Made by a program: the position numbers and the translations under genes. The notes under the pieces were generated by a model. That model did no database searches. It was not told the origin of the DNA and worked only from the letters and a program-made list of their open reading frames with translations. Source: Torreya grandis (Eukaryota; Streptophyta; Pinopsida; Cupressales; Taxaceae). Taken from it: a stretch of DNA of 64,000 nt. This document shows, piece by piece, positions 1 through 13,023 of this stretch; position 1 is the first letter of the stretch, and every line of letters begins with the position of its first letter. The DNA lies in NCBI GenBank assembly GCA_037957365.1, contig JARHVA010004090.1, positions 738,501 to 802,500 on the forward strand. Direction: 5' to 3'.

Positions 1-400
1 GGAATGATTTATCGATATCTCTAAAATCAGTACAAAGACACATACTATATGGATTTTTGCTAACTAGCACTATGTTTGATATCCATTCATAATAGTCCAA
101 TGGTCTAATGAATATTACTCTTAATAACTTCTCCAATTCTACTTTAACCAAAATATTGATGCATGGATGCATCTTCTTCAATTTATATTTGATTGGCTTG
201 GCATCTGGATGAACAACAAGGTGATGCACAACTAAGTGAGGGTCTAAGAATGGTATGTATAAATATGACCAAGAAAAAATATTAATTAAATCCATCAAAA
301 TGGATATAATGTGATCTCATTCTACTTCAGTAAGGGAAACTCCAAAATAAATTAGTTTTGAGTCCTCATATGTTCCCATTTTCACTTTTATAGTGTTTTC
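1..400 (-). pseudogene. Ty3/gypsy pol fragment: start of reverse transcriptase (Tat/Athila-like)
   Basis: The reverse complement of about 1-300 reads as the N-terminal part of a plant Ty3/gypsy reverse transcriptase. Recognisable blocks in order are HHLVVHPDAKPIK, a KMHP block, LVKVELEKLLR, FIRPLDYYEWISNIV and CTDFRDIDKS. These match the well-known 'VHHLxVxPxAKPVKQKxRxMHP...IRPxxYPEWVSNxVxVxKxxGxxRxCxDFRDLNKxCP' pattern of the Tat/Athila branch. Upstream, about 300-400, the linker to protease continues after a frameshift (an IFSWSY block precedes the HHLVVHP block). The catalytic YVDD region lies outside the window. The reading frame is broken, so this is a dead remnant. The element runs leftwards off the window, so its 3' half and 3' LTR are not seen. 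Confidence 0.85.
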
Positions 401-2540
401 TAAGAAAAAGCATAGAACCATCTTCAAGAATAGTAGGCAATGTGTGATCATGATCATCTTGTTCTAGTATAGTTTCTTTGTGTTCTTCCCAAATATCTAA
501 ATAATGTGAAAAATCTAAATATATCAAATCAAGTAATGGTCAACTAGCAAAAATCTCAAGAAAGTCAAGAGCGAGACACTCAAAGACTTATTATTGTTCT
601 AATGTGATGCTCGTACTAGCTATAGAGCTAGGACTTGATAACCTTGTGCACCTTTTGGGATGGGAAAAATTTCCCATTTAAGATCACCTAAAATATGTTT
701 TCACTCAAGGGCTTATCTTTATCTTTGCTTTTTCCTTGATTAACAAGTACCTCAAAGAGGTTTTCACACAAAGATCTTGATGTTTTATATTTATTATGAC
801 CAATTTTTTTTTACCTTTTATCTAAATTAGGTATAAGGATCCAATGAAAAATCAAAGCCTTGTTTATGATCACCAATGGGAAATGCATCTGTAAGGCCCA
901 TATATTCTATAAATGATTCTTCATTCTAGAATTCATCAAGGTGTATGTTCATATTTTCATGGTCCTAATCAATGAGTTTAGGATGATAAAAGAGTAGGGA
1001 ATAATGGGGTGTTAAGTTCATAATAGAATTTGAATCAAATAGTTCTATGTCAACAAGATAATAAAGAAGGATATAATGAGATGCTATGTCATTGCCAAGA
1101 GTCTCATTAGTAGTTGATTCAGAATAATCCATTCAAAATTCATGAGGTCACCCTTATACAGTATAAATATAAGAACATGATTCAAATTATGTATTCCTAT
1201 TGATAAAGTTTCTAGGATTCCTTACACTCATGGCCAAGGCCTCTTCCTATATAATCAAAATTATCCATTATTTGGTTAGGGATATGATATTTTAGATTCT
1301 AAAAATTATCCATTAACCAATCTCCTTTAGTGAAAGGCTCTCGATCTTATTTTGGTAAAGCAATAGGTTAAAATACCATTGGTGGTTTATTTGTTTATTT
1401 CTTATATTGCAAAATCAATTTGTGTCTGTTAGGTATTTTGAAAGGTTTGGGTTTACCAAATGTTTTAAGAGACTTTTACCACTTAAAAACATAGAAGGTG
1501 TCCTTGAGACATTATATGGAAATGCCCACATCTTAATAATGTGTGATGGGACACAGACCCAATAATTATTAGAAAACTAATTGTGATAAAAGATTCCCTT
1601 TAGACATTATTGTAATCCTTTATGGTGATTGTATCTAGATGAATGTCCTTCATAATGTAACCTAATCTCTGTACTAGTTTGAGGGACACTATGTTTAGCC
1701 CTAAACCATTTTTATAAGAACTTGATTGATATTATGGTTTATAATGACTACCTCAATATACAATGGGTTATTATGGCTCGGACCAAGAGTAGACATGTAT
1801 TTTTGATCAAACATGAGTTATTACAATGAAGATAAATGGACAAAAAGGTTTTGAAACCATTTATGATTAATATCTTGGGGAATAATGGATTTCTATAAAA
1901 AGGTCATTTAAAATAGTTCTATGGACTTTAGATGTACATAAAAGATATAAAATAGAAATTTGAGCAGGGGTTTCTTAGTTGGTCTAATAGACTATAAGGC
2001 TTTCTAATTATAGAATGAGATGGTTTAGCCTTGGTTGGAATAGTGTTTATCTTTGGATCTGAAATCATAATGTTCACATTAGGTTCAGTGGTACAATAAG
2101 AGGGCAAAGAGCCTTGAAGAGTAACTCGTGAGCATATAGTTATGATTTCATAATCTAGAGGTCATAAGGATCCATTATAATTAGAGGATAAAGGAAAAGG
2201 GCCTTGGAGAGTGACTCATGGGTTTCTAATTACATTGGATCAATTTTGATTTGGTGAGGAGCCGTTATAATTAGAGGAAGGATGGTGTCTCTAAATAGTA
2301 ACTTGTGCAAATGGAGGTGCAAAAGAATTATGTGAACTCAATGAGATGTTACTAGAGGGAGAAGATGTTGACCTTATAACAATGGGTCTAGTACTTTAAG
2401 CAGTACAAGATAGTTCATGGGATTTAACATTAATAATGGCAATGTGGTTTTTATAAATGCATCCCATAGTATTTTTATAATTATAAGGCATGTTATTGTA
2501 ACCTAGGTTATTATCATGGGTATTATTATCCTAATTAAGA
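401..2540 (-). pseudogene. Decayed gypsy gag-pol linker and protease region
   Basis: This continues the same minus-strand polyprotein between zinc finger and reverse transcriptase. Stretches that read as coding appear at about 850-1,090 (including DIELFDSNSIMNL and DEF-NEESFIEYMGLTDAFPIGD) and at about 2,060-2,420, a Ser/Pro/Asn-rich spacer. I could not locate an intact protease active-site triad, so the protease is inferred from position only. Numerous stops and frame changes break the frame. The middle (about 1,100-2,030) is too decayed for me to read confidently. Confidence 0.5.
2105..2310 (-). repeat. Imperfect tandem repeat in polyprotein spacer
   Basis: Three imperfect copies spaced by about 85-90 bp, keyed by GAGCCTTGAAGAGTAACTCG (2,111), a close variant near 2,198 and a weaker one near 2,285. 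In the minus frame they encode repeats of a VTLQG-P-SSNYNGS-like motif. This is a repeated Ser/Pro/Asn-rich linker of the decayed gypsy polyprotein. Confidence 0.5.
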
Positions 2541-4230
2541 TCATGCTAATTATGATTTTGACCTTGATTTTTCTTCTAATTCTACCACTGATTCTATCCT
2601 TGGTTTTGATTTTTCCTTAGTATTTGTTGATTATTTTGAGGAAATGGATCTTTATAGATTACCATATCCTAATTAGTGTCTTATAGAGCAAGATTTATTT
2701 CAAATTCACCACTCTCAATCAAATATTTAATAAGTTGTCAAAATTAAATGCAATGATAAGTACTGTGACCAACAACATGATGAAAGTTATGAAATTAATT
2801 TTCCCAAAACCAATCAAATTTGGGTTGATATACAGGAAATGGCCTTGGTATAGGCCATACAATCAAACTATATGGTATGAACTTTTGGAACACTACCTCA
2901 ATAGGCTCTCCTAGTTTTATAAAGATTCTAAAACTGTTATTGAATACCCTCTATGGAGGTTGCCTTTGCAAAGTGTTGGGTAGATTAGGTTGACCTAATT
3001 ACACATTTAGAGCTGGTAGATATTGTACTATTTGTACATGTCTTGATTTAGCCACACTATTAATGAACATGTTCTTGTTCTTGTCAAAACCTTTAGGTTT
3101 CTCTATTGCAATAGTTTGACTAGGAGATTGGGTTTGATTTGATATTTGACCCTCTAAATAAATCTTGACAAGGCCTTTTTTAATAAGGAGCTTCTCAATT
3201 TGCACATATTTGTCTATAATTTATTAAAATGTGTTTGCAAAAGTAATCCATAGATTTTGCACCACCTCAGGCTGTAAATTATTTGAAAATATGTCTATCA
3301 GCTATTTGTCTAGTAAATTATGTTAAAATTGGCTAGCTCATGCTCTCCATCACTCTAGAGATGATGAGAATCTTTCTCCATGTCACTATTTGTCTTTGCA
3401 CAAGTCAATAATGGTTAATTCATGTTTAATGTTGTATGTGAAGTGGTTTATGAACTTTTTAAGATAGATCATTCCAATCTCTAACTGATTCTTTTGGTAA
3501 TTTAAGAAGCTAGTCTAAATATTATTTTGTTAAACTTCATAGAAAAAATTGAAGTAAGATAATGCTATTGTAAGTTACCTCTTGGAATAATAAAAAAAAT
3601 TATAAAACGTGTTCATGAGGGTCACCCTTTCCTTTATATTTTTCAAATTTAGGTTCCTAAAAATGAGGTAAAAAGAGGACTTGAAGAATACTCAAATTGA
3701 ATGGATATGGACATATCTCTTCAAATTTGTATTTATTAATTATGTTTCCCATCTCTAATCATGACACAATATATTTCATCAAACTCCACTCTTGCATGTT
3801 TGTTACATTGGGGGGTGAAATATAATTCTATTGGGGTGGTATGTGCCCTTATTACATGGATTTGTTAGGGATATACACCCTATGATCCACAATTTTATTT
3901 TGATTCAATCCTTGAGTTGAGTAAATGAGTCATTGATTTATGGGTTAATTAACATTCCCTGAAGTCAAATGCCTTGAATTATAATTGTTCTATTGATTTT
4001 GGGGATTTTGTGGTCTATTCACCAAAGCATGTGTTTGTTGATATGAACTAGCCAAATTGTTTTAGAAAATTTATTCAATATGCATTGAATGATTTGGTCC
4101 CTGATTTTGTAAAGGGACAAGAGGTTCTTGATGATTGAAAAATGTATACTCCATGTCTAGCGAAGAATGTTTTAGAACCTCTTAGGAATAAGGTTGTTTA
4201 ATTGAGACATCTTGATCCAACATTTTTGTG
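2541..4230 (-). pseudogene. Decayed gypsy gag (capsid plus zinc-finger remnant)
   Basis: Reading the minus strand from about 4,220 downwards gives a Gln/Asn/Pro-rich N-terminal region, then the capsid signature PKFEKYKGKGDPHEH (3,610-3,655; canonical PKFxKYxGxGDPxEH). The C-terminal capsid part follows at 3,000-3,500 (a DLCKDK..WHGERFSS block and QPEVVQNLWITFANTF), then a short uninterrupted stretch at 2,999-3,205 (IEKLLIKKGLVKIYLEG). A remnant of the gag-pol zinc-finger region is at about 2,690-2,960, with His/Cys residues partly lost followed by LIKYLIESGEF. An Asn/Gln low-complexity tract at 2,540-2,640 links to protease. Capsids of this type form the virus-like particle in the cytoplasm. 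At least a dozen stops or frame changes show it is inactive. I did not find this element's 5' LTR or primer site with confidence. Confidence 0.75.
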
Positions 4231-7200
4231 TTCTTAACTAAAGTGTATTACATTGGTTCAACCACATTCCCTTATTCCTTGGAAGCATTGTTGTGTATTA
4301 AAGTGGCAACCAAAGAGACTGTCAAGTCTATGATAAGTTGGTCTACATATCATTGACTTATATTTTTTATCTTGGTAATAAGATATTGATCATTATGCTT
4401 TGACTCTATGATCAATTATTTTCCTTTACTATAAGAGGCAATATTTCATTTGTAATATTGACAAGGAATTATTCTCATTGTTGTTATTCTACCCTAACCA
4501 AGCTATGTAATTATTCCATAGGAAAATTTGATGGACATCTAGTGTCAGATTCAATCAACCTTTGGTTTTTTTTTGTCTTTGTCCTCTAGGGGTTGACGTT
4601 CAAATCAATCTTCTTCAGATCCTATAATTGTGGGAATATCCTTAAATACCACAGAATTATCCTATTCATCATAAATGTGCATCTCCTCATAGTTATATCC
4701 ATAATGGACCCCACTACAAGTGTACCTTTACATCATGTCTAGAAAGGTTGTTCTTGACATTTTATAATATTTGGAAAATGTTTTGAAAATGTTTATAAGG
4801 TGTGTTTTTATTTCCTCCAAGCAAGTAATAAGGAAAAAGAGACTATAATAAAGAAGAAGGTGGTGTAGTACCACATGATTAGAAGAAATGTTCACCAGTT
4901 TACTTAGCATTGGGTAGGGTTTAAATCATATAAATTACAAGAAGGTATAATAACTCAAAGACCTAAGTGTAAACTAGTACACCAAACATAACTTGAGAGA
5001 TATGTCAATACCATAAAATCTATTTCAAATTTGATGAGTTTCTACTTGAAAATGAAAATAAAGTCCTTTGGATTAGGAAGGTGATAATATGAACTAAGAA
5101 ACTTAAGATGTGAAAATATGCAAGAATTCTTAAGTATAAAACTAAGACCAAATAGGTAGAACAATGTCATCACATGGTAATAGGAGGTAAAATAAAATGT
5201 TTTTTAGAACTTATAACATAATCAACATGCAAAATGACCTAATTTCATAATGATTAGATGATGATGAGTCTATAAACAACCTTCAACCCAAATGGTAAAT
5301 TGTAACCAAGTTAACTCAAATCAGGTTTAAATGGTAAACCAATTTAACATCTTGGCTCAAAACTTAGAAAGGTGAGATTTCAAATTTTAATTAAAAATTG
5401 AAGGACTTAAATATTTTTGGAAAATGGTTTATACTCTAATGGGTAGCATAACCATGCTTCTTGGATAATACAAACACAATGTTTAAGATGAGCTTTTTAA
5501 TAAGGTAAAGGATGATTTGGATTTGACTAGTGTAATGCCTACTTATTCAAATAAAATGATGGACAAAAAATGTGTTTGATTGACATTTTGGTTAAAAAAC
5601 AAGTTTTAGACTCAAATCAATGACCAAATAATTAAAAAAATAGACAAATACAACTAAGTAAATAATCCTAAGCCTTAAAATTACAAGGTTTATTTTTATT
5701 ATTGAAATACATCTATATACATACTCTTGGGAAGATTTTAAGGGTTAATCCAAAAATTAAAGTGCATGAATTAGTAGGGTTTTTACACCTCCCTTATCCC
5801 GAGAGATTATACGATGATATAGACCTTGAGACTACTTGACTTGCATCAATAATATGTCCACAGCAAGTGGGGTTTTTCTAAAACTTAAATTTTTGACCAT
5901 CTAGATGGTCTCAAACATGGATAATGCTATATATTCCTCACATCAATTGATTTCATACCAATTAACTTACTATGTAATGGCATATTACTTTGCATAGTGA
6001 TTCCATCTATGTACTACTTAGTGGAATCCCCTAGTTAACCAAACATAACTTAGGTTTTTGTTATAAAAAAAGAGGTTAGCCACTCAAACCTCTAGATTTC
6101 ATAGTATGCATACCTTGATTCATATACCCCACCATGGAGTGGGGTTGAAACAATGTTATGAGATGAAACCCTAGGTCAAATCTTCCTTAAATAACTCATG
6201 AAGAAGCTATGAACTCCCTTCCATAAGCCAAATTTCATAAAATAAAACTTAGTGAAAAGACTTTGGAGGTTGTTTTTAGATCACCCAAAACATATGGGTT
6301 TGGGGAGAGCCTATACAATATTATTTTCATGACTTTGAAAAAGGCAAAATCACAATTAAAAGGCACTTTTGGTCACCCAAGTTACCTAAGGGGGGTGGGG
6401 AGAGAGCATACACACACTCTTCATTTTGTAAAGAAAATAAAGAAGTAATAATTGACCTAGAATAAAACAACACACTTTTGAAAAAATTTCAATTTAAGTT
6501 AGTGTTCATTTTAAGAACCAAAGTAAAGTGTTGAGTGAAATTCTTGTCCCCTTGGCTTTAGTTTTAAAACTTTTAAAAACTTCACAAAACAACTAAACAA
6601 ACATCTAAGTTCCTTTTAAACACTAAAGGGAAGTTTCAAGACATAATTATTTTTAGTTTTTTTCACTTTTCCATGTGGGTCATGCAAAGGTTAGATATTC
6701 CCCCTACTTTGAATCATAATTTCTAATAGAACAAGAAATATTTGAAATCTTGCTCCTAGGTTCTCTATTTTTAAAACACAGAGACCAATGTATATCAATA
6801 GTGATTGATGCCCATTATAGAAAGACCAATGTTGGTCATTAAAGAATCAATGATGATTGAAAAAGACTGATAACGGTCACCTATGAACCCTTAGGAAAAA
6901 ATAGTTTTTCACAAAAAAACACTTGTTAGCCCAAGTTAGAATAAAATATCTAAAAAATCTTTGGATCATGCAAATAAAGTTCAGACAGAGACTTAAAAAC
7001 TTAAAATGACACCCTATAATTTTGAATAAAGCTCTAAAATGAGATTTTTCTCCATGTTTTTTCCTACAACCTAACTAATGATGGTTACATATAACTAACA
7101 TCGGTTATTGTGTGACCTGTGTATCAACAAAAAATTCAAAAACATGGGGAAATTATGACAAAAAATTGATTTCTAAGGATTTTTAATGACTTTTAAGGGA

Positions 7201-9687
7201 CTCTAACATTGTCAAAGTGTCTTCCTTGCTTAAATGGGCTATGTGGTCCCACTGGGCATGCCAAGATGTAGAGATGGATCACAAAGATGGTTATATCAAG
7301 CATTAGTCAAGAAAACTTCAAGAAGAATGCATAAGAACATAAAAAGCAAAGATAACTCTTTCAATGAGGTTTGGAAAATAATAATTAAGAGAAAATGAAA
7401 GAAAGCATACACAATACCTTCCCAAGATCATCCCATCATGAAAATATGGCTCAAAACATGATTTTCCCCTTGATTTGGTGCTCACGTCTTCATCAATAAT
7501 ACAAGTCAAAGACCCTCCATCATCTCTTGTGCACTAATGAAACTAGTCTCGTGATATGAAAATCAATGTTGTGCCTATCTTGAAGCTATCCTATTGAAAA
7601 TTAAGCATAATAAAAAATAGTCACAAATGGATTTTGGAGATAATTTTGCATAATAAGTTTACATAAATGAAGATTAAAAATGGTGGTCTTGACCTCTTAT
7701 TGATTTTCCAAATTTATCAGGATCAACCACGACCATCCATCTTGAGATCAAGATGTGTGGCCATGAATTATTTAATTTTGTAGAATTTATCCATAAATAC
7801 CCTCATAAATATTTGGAATGAAGGGGCATTAAAGAGGTATGGAAGGCCTTATGTTTCATATTTGTTAAATTTATGGATTATGGATGCCACCCCACATATT
7901 ATGTCATTTGATGATGTAAATAGTATGAATCAATTTACAAATAAAATATATTCAATAAATTTCATGTATTTTCCACTTAAGCTCTTGATTTAGATTAATT
8001 TTCTGAAGTGAGATTAATCAAATTTTAAATAATTCTATGGAAATTAGTTGCACTTCAATAATAATATTGGTCAAAATGTCATATTTCTGGGTTTTAATTT
8101 GACTAGAGAGGAATTAGAGGGTGATGTTAGTTGTGTATAGATAAATACCCCATATAGGATGTTATCAACATAAATAAATGCATGCACATTTTGTGTGCTT
8201 TCGAATTGGAAGAAAAGAATGATCTAGAGCACCAAAATGTATTTTCATCATTTTGATTGGAAATGATTTGAGAAAAATTAATAATCACATAAAATTAATT
8301 TTCCCATTTAGGGGTAAATTATCCTCAATTGGCACTTGTATATGAAAAGATCGAACCATTTGGTGTGTTTAAGTAATTTTAGCCCAAATTATACATTTTC
8401 ACAAATTTTGAGTAAGATTGATAATTTCAACACAATACTATTATGAATTGAATGTCTACACTTGTGATATTAAATATTAAGGGACCTTGGAGTTCCATTT
8501 ATACATAGCTTGATTCTCTCAACAAGCATCGAGATGTTGTTGAGGTCTTTTAGTTCCATCAAGAGAACACATTTCCACCACTTATACCAAATCCCATTGC
8601 ACTAAATAATAAATCAAACCCATAGCCCATCCATTACTTTAGCTACTTCAACCATACATTAGCTACCTCATCTATACAATAGGACATACTAGTGCATATA
8701 TTAACATGTGCTACTTTATGTACACACTAATTCAACTTTTTAAAGGTTTATGGAGTTTAAAACTTAGGCTGTTAAAGGGTCTAATTATAGTTAATCAAGG
8801 TATAAAATATGCAATAAATATATCCACTAATTTGTGAAATAACTAATCTAAATTAATATTTATAATAATAGTTCTAGATGACACAAATGAATAATTATCT
8901 ATAAATAGACAGAAATGGATGATTTGGAGGATGAAAATTAGCATAAAAGATGATTAGGGTGTCATAAATAGGATCTAGGTGTCAAAACCCTTCTTGAATA
9001 GTAGTTCCCTAATCTAGATATTATTTACAATGGTGCTAATATCTACCTTTTGAGATAATTCCCTCTTCTTGAATGATTTTTGGATTTTGTAGAATAGGTC
9101 ATGTTCTATCTCTAGACGAAATTTGAGGTCTATGTGATCAATAATGTTTCTTATAGCTATATTTTACTAAAAAACCTAGTTTTTATGATTGTAAGGGTTT
9201 GGATGAATAGCGTGATAAAGAGGGGTTAGTGGGTCTAATGTGTTGGATGTGTGAAACACACCCTTATGTGGGCACACTACCTACATACCAATACTTTGAT
9301 GAGGGATCAAGCCTGATGTAGTCCTCCTGCCTAAGTGTTTGGTACAAGTACAAGTGAAGATAATATGAATGTTGATTTGAGTGATTTGACTTTGTGACTA
9401 TAAATTTGAGAAATATAAGATTATGAATGTTTTATATGGTTTTATGCATAAGTAAGGTATAATAGGAATTGATAATCTTGATTTAGCATAACTTATTTTG
9501 ATTTAATTTGTGTAATTTGCATTTGATTTCCATCTGGTGGATAAGGGGAAAAAGTAATGTATATATTTTTATATTGATTAGTCAAGTATTAAAATATGTC
9601 TATGATGACCTTATTTGGTGTTTGATTTGAAAACATATCCATTTATAATAACAGGAGGGAAAATAACAATAACATCCAAATTGGGAC
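4231..9687. other. Unassigned AT-rich non-coding DNA, probably LTR/leader remains
   Basis: No credible coding region. Short open frames here have no recognisable composition or domain. By position, 4,231 to about 7,500 should hold the leader and 5' LTR of the minus-strand gypsy element to its left, but I could not find a partner LTR, TG/CA ends or primer site. From 7,500 to 9,687 I see nothing beyond AT-rich sequence. Confidence 0.4.
6780..7125. repeat. Cluster of decayed short palindromes (GACCAATGTTGGTC type)
   Basis: Several near-palindromic words occur: GACCAATGTTGGTCATT (6,823-6,839), ATCAATGATGATTGA (6,845-6,859), CTGATAACGGTCA (6,866-6,878) and ACTAACATCGGTTA (about 7,097-7,110). They look like CpG-decayed relatives of the CCGACGTCGG words in the young LTRs at 51,081 and 54,833. 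The link is inference. Confidence 0.35.
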
Positions 9688-9690
9688 ACT

Positions 9691-9740
9691 AGCATCATGG
9701 GGTTCCACTGTACAAATTATGGCGCTAGTGTCCAAGTGGT
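9691..9740. repeat. Imperfect inverted repeat (hairpin) left of the tandem array
   Basis: TTGGGACACTAGC (from about 9,691) and GCGCTAGTGTCCAA form an imperfect 12-13 bp inverted repeat around a loop of about 25 bases; a further GCACTAGGGG follows at 9,751. It is more GC-rich than its surroundings. No function is assigned. Confidence 0.5.
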
Positions 9741-10960
9741 ATAACCTAAGGCACTAGGGGAAATTTTTTTGAATATATGTCAATGATGTCATATTGATGT
9801 AATGGATGTGTTTATGTGAGTGGATTAATTTCTTTGATAGTCTAAGTGATAATGATAAAGTGTGTAATGTGTTTTTCCTAAAATGCTTGAAGTATGTTTG
9901 GTTGATCTTTAGTTTTAGCATGGTTAGAGATATTCATGGATGAGTATGGTGATTTAAGGATTTTCAAGGGGTATTATTAGAATTAAATAATTATTTTAGT
10001 TATTTTATGCATGATTGTATTTCATCTCGTTGATCATTGTTTTCATCTAGACATTTTGGGTCTAATGGCAGAAAATAAGAGTAGGCAATTTGTTGACATC
10101 ACCATTGCCATATGTGGGTGAATTAAGGAGAGTTTGTCATATGGTTGCAATAATATTTGTGCCTAGTTAATATGAACTAAATTTCAGGTCATGTTATTAA
10201 CTGAAACATAAGATATGAAAGTGTAAAGTTGGGCTCCTAAGGAATTTGACAATGTCTTTCCATACTTACAAATTTGTAATCTAACAAAAAAATATGAGTA
10301 GGCATTTTGATGGTGTTATATTTCATATGTGTGGAAATTTTAGGAGATGTTAGTCATATGGGTTTATTTAATTATTTTTATAGTTTATTTTTGTTAATTT
10401 TTATATCATGCAATAAAGTGCATCAAAATATATGCATGTGCAAAGTTAACCTTCTAGATAGTTCTTGGCATAGTTGGCTTTATGGTGGAAAATTTTGAGT
10501 GATAAAATTAATAGAGTTATATCTCAAATATTTGAAGTTTAAAGGATCATTTTTATGCATGGCTAGATATTATTATGTGAGGGTATCATATGGTCCAAAT
10601 TTTATATCATGCGTCTAAGCTTAACAAAAGTTATTGAGGTCTAAAGTTGGCCTTTTAGGCAGATAAGCAATGGTCCCCATACATAGTCATTTTTGCATGA
10701 TGTTAAAGATCAAGAATAGATGGAGATCTAATGGTTCATGAGATTTCATACATATAGACATATGGTGCATAGTAAGTCAACTGGGTCAAAGTGTTTGATG
10801 ATTAAAATGAGTAAATATTGAGCTCCTTACAAGAGGATCAATGGAGCATGTTCATTCCAAGATATCAGGAAGCAACGAGATGAAGACATGTGTTAATTAT
10901 TTAATGTTGAGCAGATGTAAAGACAAATATTCTTCTAAGATATAATGGTTATTTAATGTT

Positions 10961-11265
<305 letters not shown>

Positions 11266-12258
11266 TTCATATTGAGCGAGATGATTTCAAAGTGTCCAAT
11301 GTTTAACACAAATAAATACCGAGCTATGTACAGGAGATTGACAATGCATATGTGGTAAAGATTGCAAATTACATGAAATGAGGTCAACTGTTCAAAGTTT
11401 AACATTTGGGTAGTGTCACACTATGAGTTCAAGTTATAAGAATATTGATGGTGCATTTTTAATTTGAGTAATGAGGACACAAGATGAGGACAAAGTGGTT
11501 GAGGTTTAAATATGACCATTTGCATTTGAATAGTTGAATTTAACAAAGGAAAAACAAGTACTCTATATGTTTACTATAACTTTTGATACAAGCATAATTT
11601 GCTCATGATGTAAAAAGAAAAAGTATATAGTAATCCAAGGTACATCTAGAAACATATATTTGAAGATATGAAAATGTCTATAGACAATGATATTATGCTC
11701 CAAATTTGACTGTGTGTTTGACCATGGATTATAAGTGACTTGAGAAGGATAATTGAGATTGTGTTGATGTTTTTTCGATGTTTCATGTTGACTTAGATGT
11801 TGGACAGTGTTGTAGACTTTATGAGGATGATCTATATGGATTTCAGAGGTGTGATAAATTTATATTGAGTATGAACAAATCTTAATAATTTTATTGTGTG
11901 TTGATTCATAGTGTCCTTATAAACAAGATTATTGTTTGAGTTGATTGGGATTACATAGAAGAGTGCATTGTAAGCATTTGAGAATGTCCAAATGGTCATG
12001 TGGAGTGGACCTATGTAGTTATAAAGTGTTTCTATGTTCTTATCTTGCTTGATGATGTGGTAAATTGGTTAATAAGTCTCCATAAGACTTATAAGATCTA
12101 CAAGGGCCTAATTTAAAAATGTAGCTACTTAAGCGTAACCCGTAGATGCTATGGCCAACCTATGAAGATTATTTTGAGTTGTGTATTGATTTTAGAGATG
12201 TCTTAGGGGTTTATTCATGCCTAATGTCTAACCAAGGTGTTGATAATCATGAATGATC

Positions 12259-12266
12259 TATAAATA
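12259..12266 (+). promoter_or_regulatory. TATA box of LTR1
   Basis: TATAAATA, about 700 bp before the LTR end. The same word and context (CTATAAATAGTGAAAC) are at equivalent positions in all four LTRs. It therefore marks the likely U3/R transition, leaving an unusually long U3 of about 2.2 kb plus microsatellite. Confidence 0.65.
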
Positions 12267-12962
12267 GTGAAACCAAAGATGATGGTTTCTAGACTTGTGA
12301 GAGATTTGAGAGAGGCTTGTGTGTATGGTCTAGAGCGAAGTGTTGAGAGGTGAAGGAGAGTAAGTGTGCTCAATGGATGGGTTATTAATTAGATCATATT
12401 TAGGTCTATATATATGAATATTTGGTCATTTTTTTGATGTGGTGATAGAGTTATTTCTAAGAAGGTGAAGAGTGATAATCAGAGATCCATCATCAAGTGT
12501 TGAAGACATCGGTTCAAAGGTGGAGTTATTCATAGGTGTTATTTTGGTTTCTTAACATCTAGGGGTTTTCAACCTCCTTACAAGGTGAAACTTTATAAAT
12601 TTCTAGTGTTTATGGTTGCTCATCTATATAGGTGTAGGAGCTACTTATGGAATTTTAGTCTTACTTAAATAAGGGATGGTAGTTCCTTGATTAGTTATTT
12701 CTTGTCTAAATTGGCTCTTGTAATTATACAATAGTAGTCTAATTACAGGTTATAATGGTTTTTATTCCTCAACAGGGTTTCCCACATATGTCATGTGTTA
12801 TGTGCTTGATCTTACATTGTCTTTATTTTTCATTATTGTGAATGATGTGTATGCTTCATGAATACTTATGGTAATTGATTAAGAGTTTTGAAAGGTTTTA
12901 AAATGAATTTGGATTATCTAATCTCACTTTCACCCCCTCTCAGTGATTCTACCTCTAGTAAT

Positions 12963-12973
12963 TGGTATTAGAG
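12963..12973 (+). other. Primer-binding site of internal region 1 (tRNA-iMet)
   Basis: TGGTATTAGAG, two bases after the LTR1 end. It differs by one C-to-T change from TGGTATCAGAG(C), the classic plant site complementary to the 3' end of initiator methionine tRNA. Confidence 0.85.
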
Positions 12974-13023
12974 AAGATCCTTTAGTAAAGGTTTAATAGA
13001 TTGAAGGTGATCCAAGGTATAAT

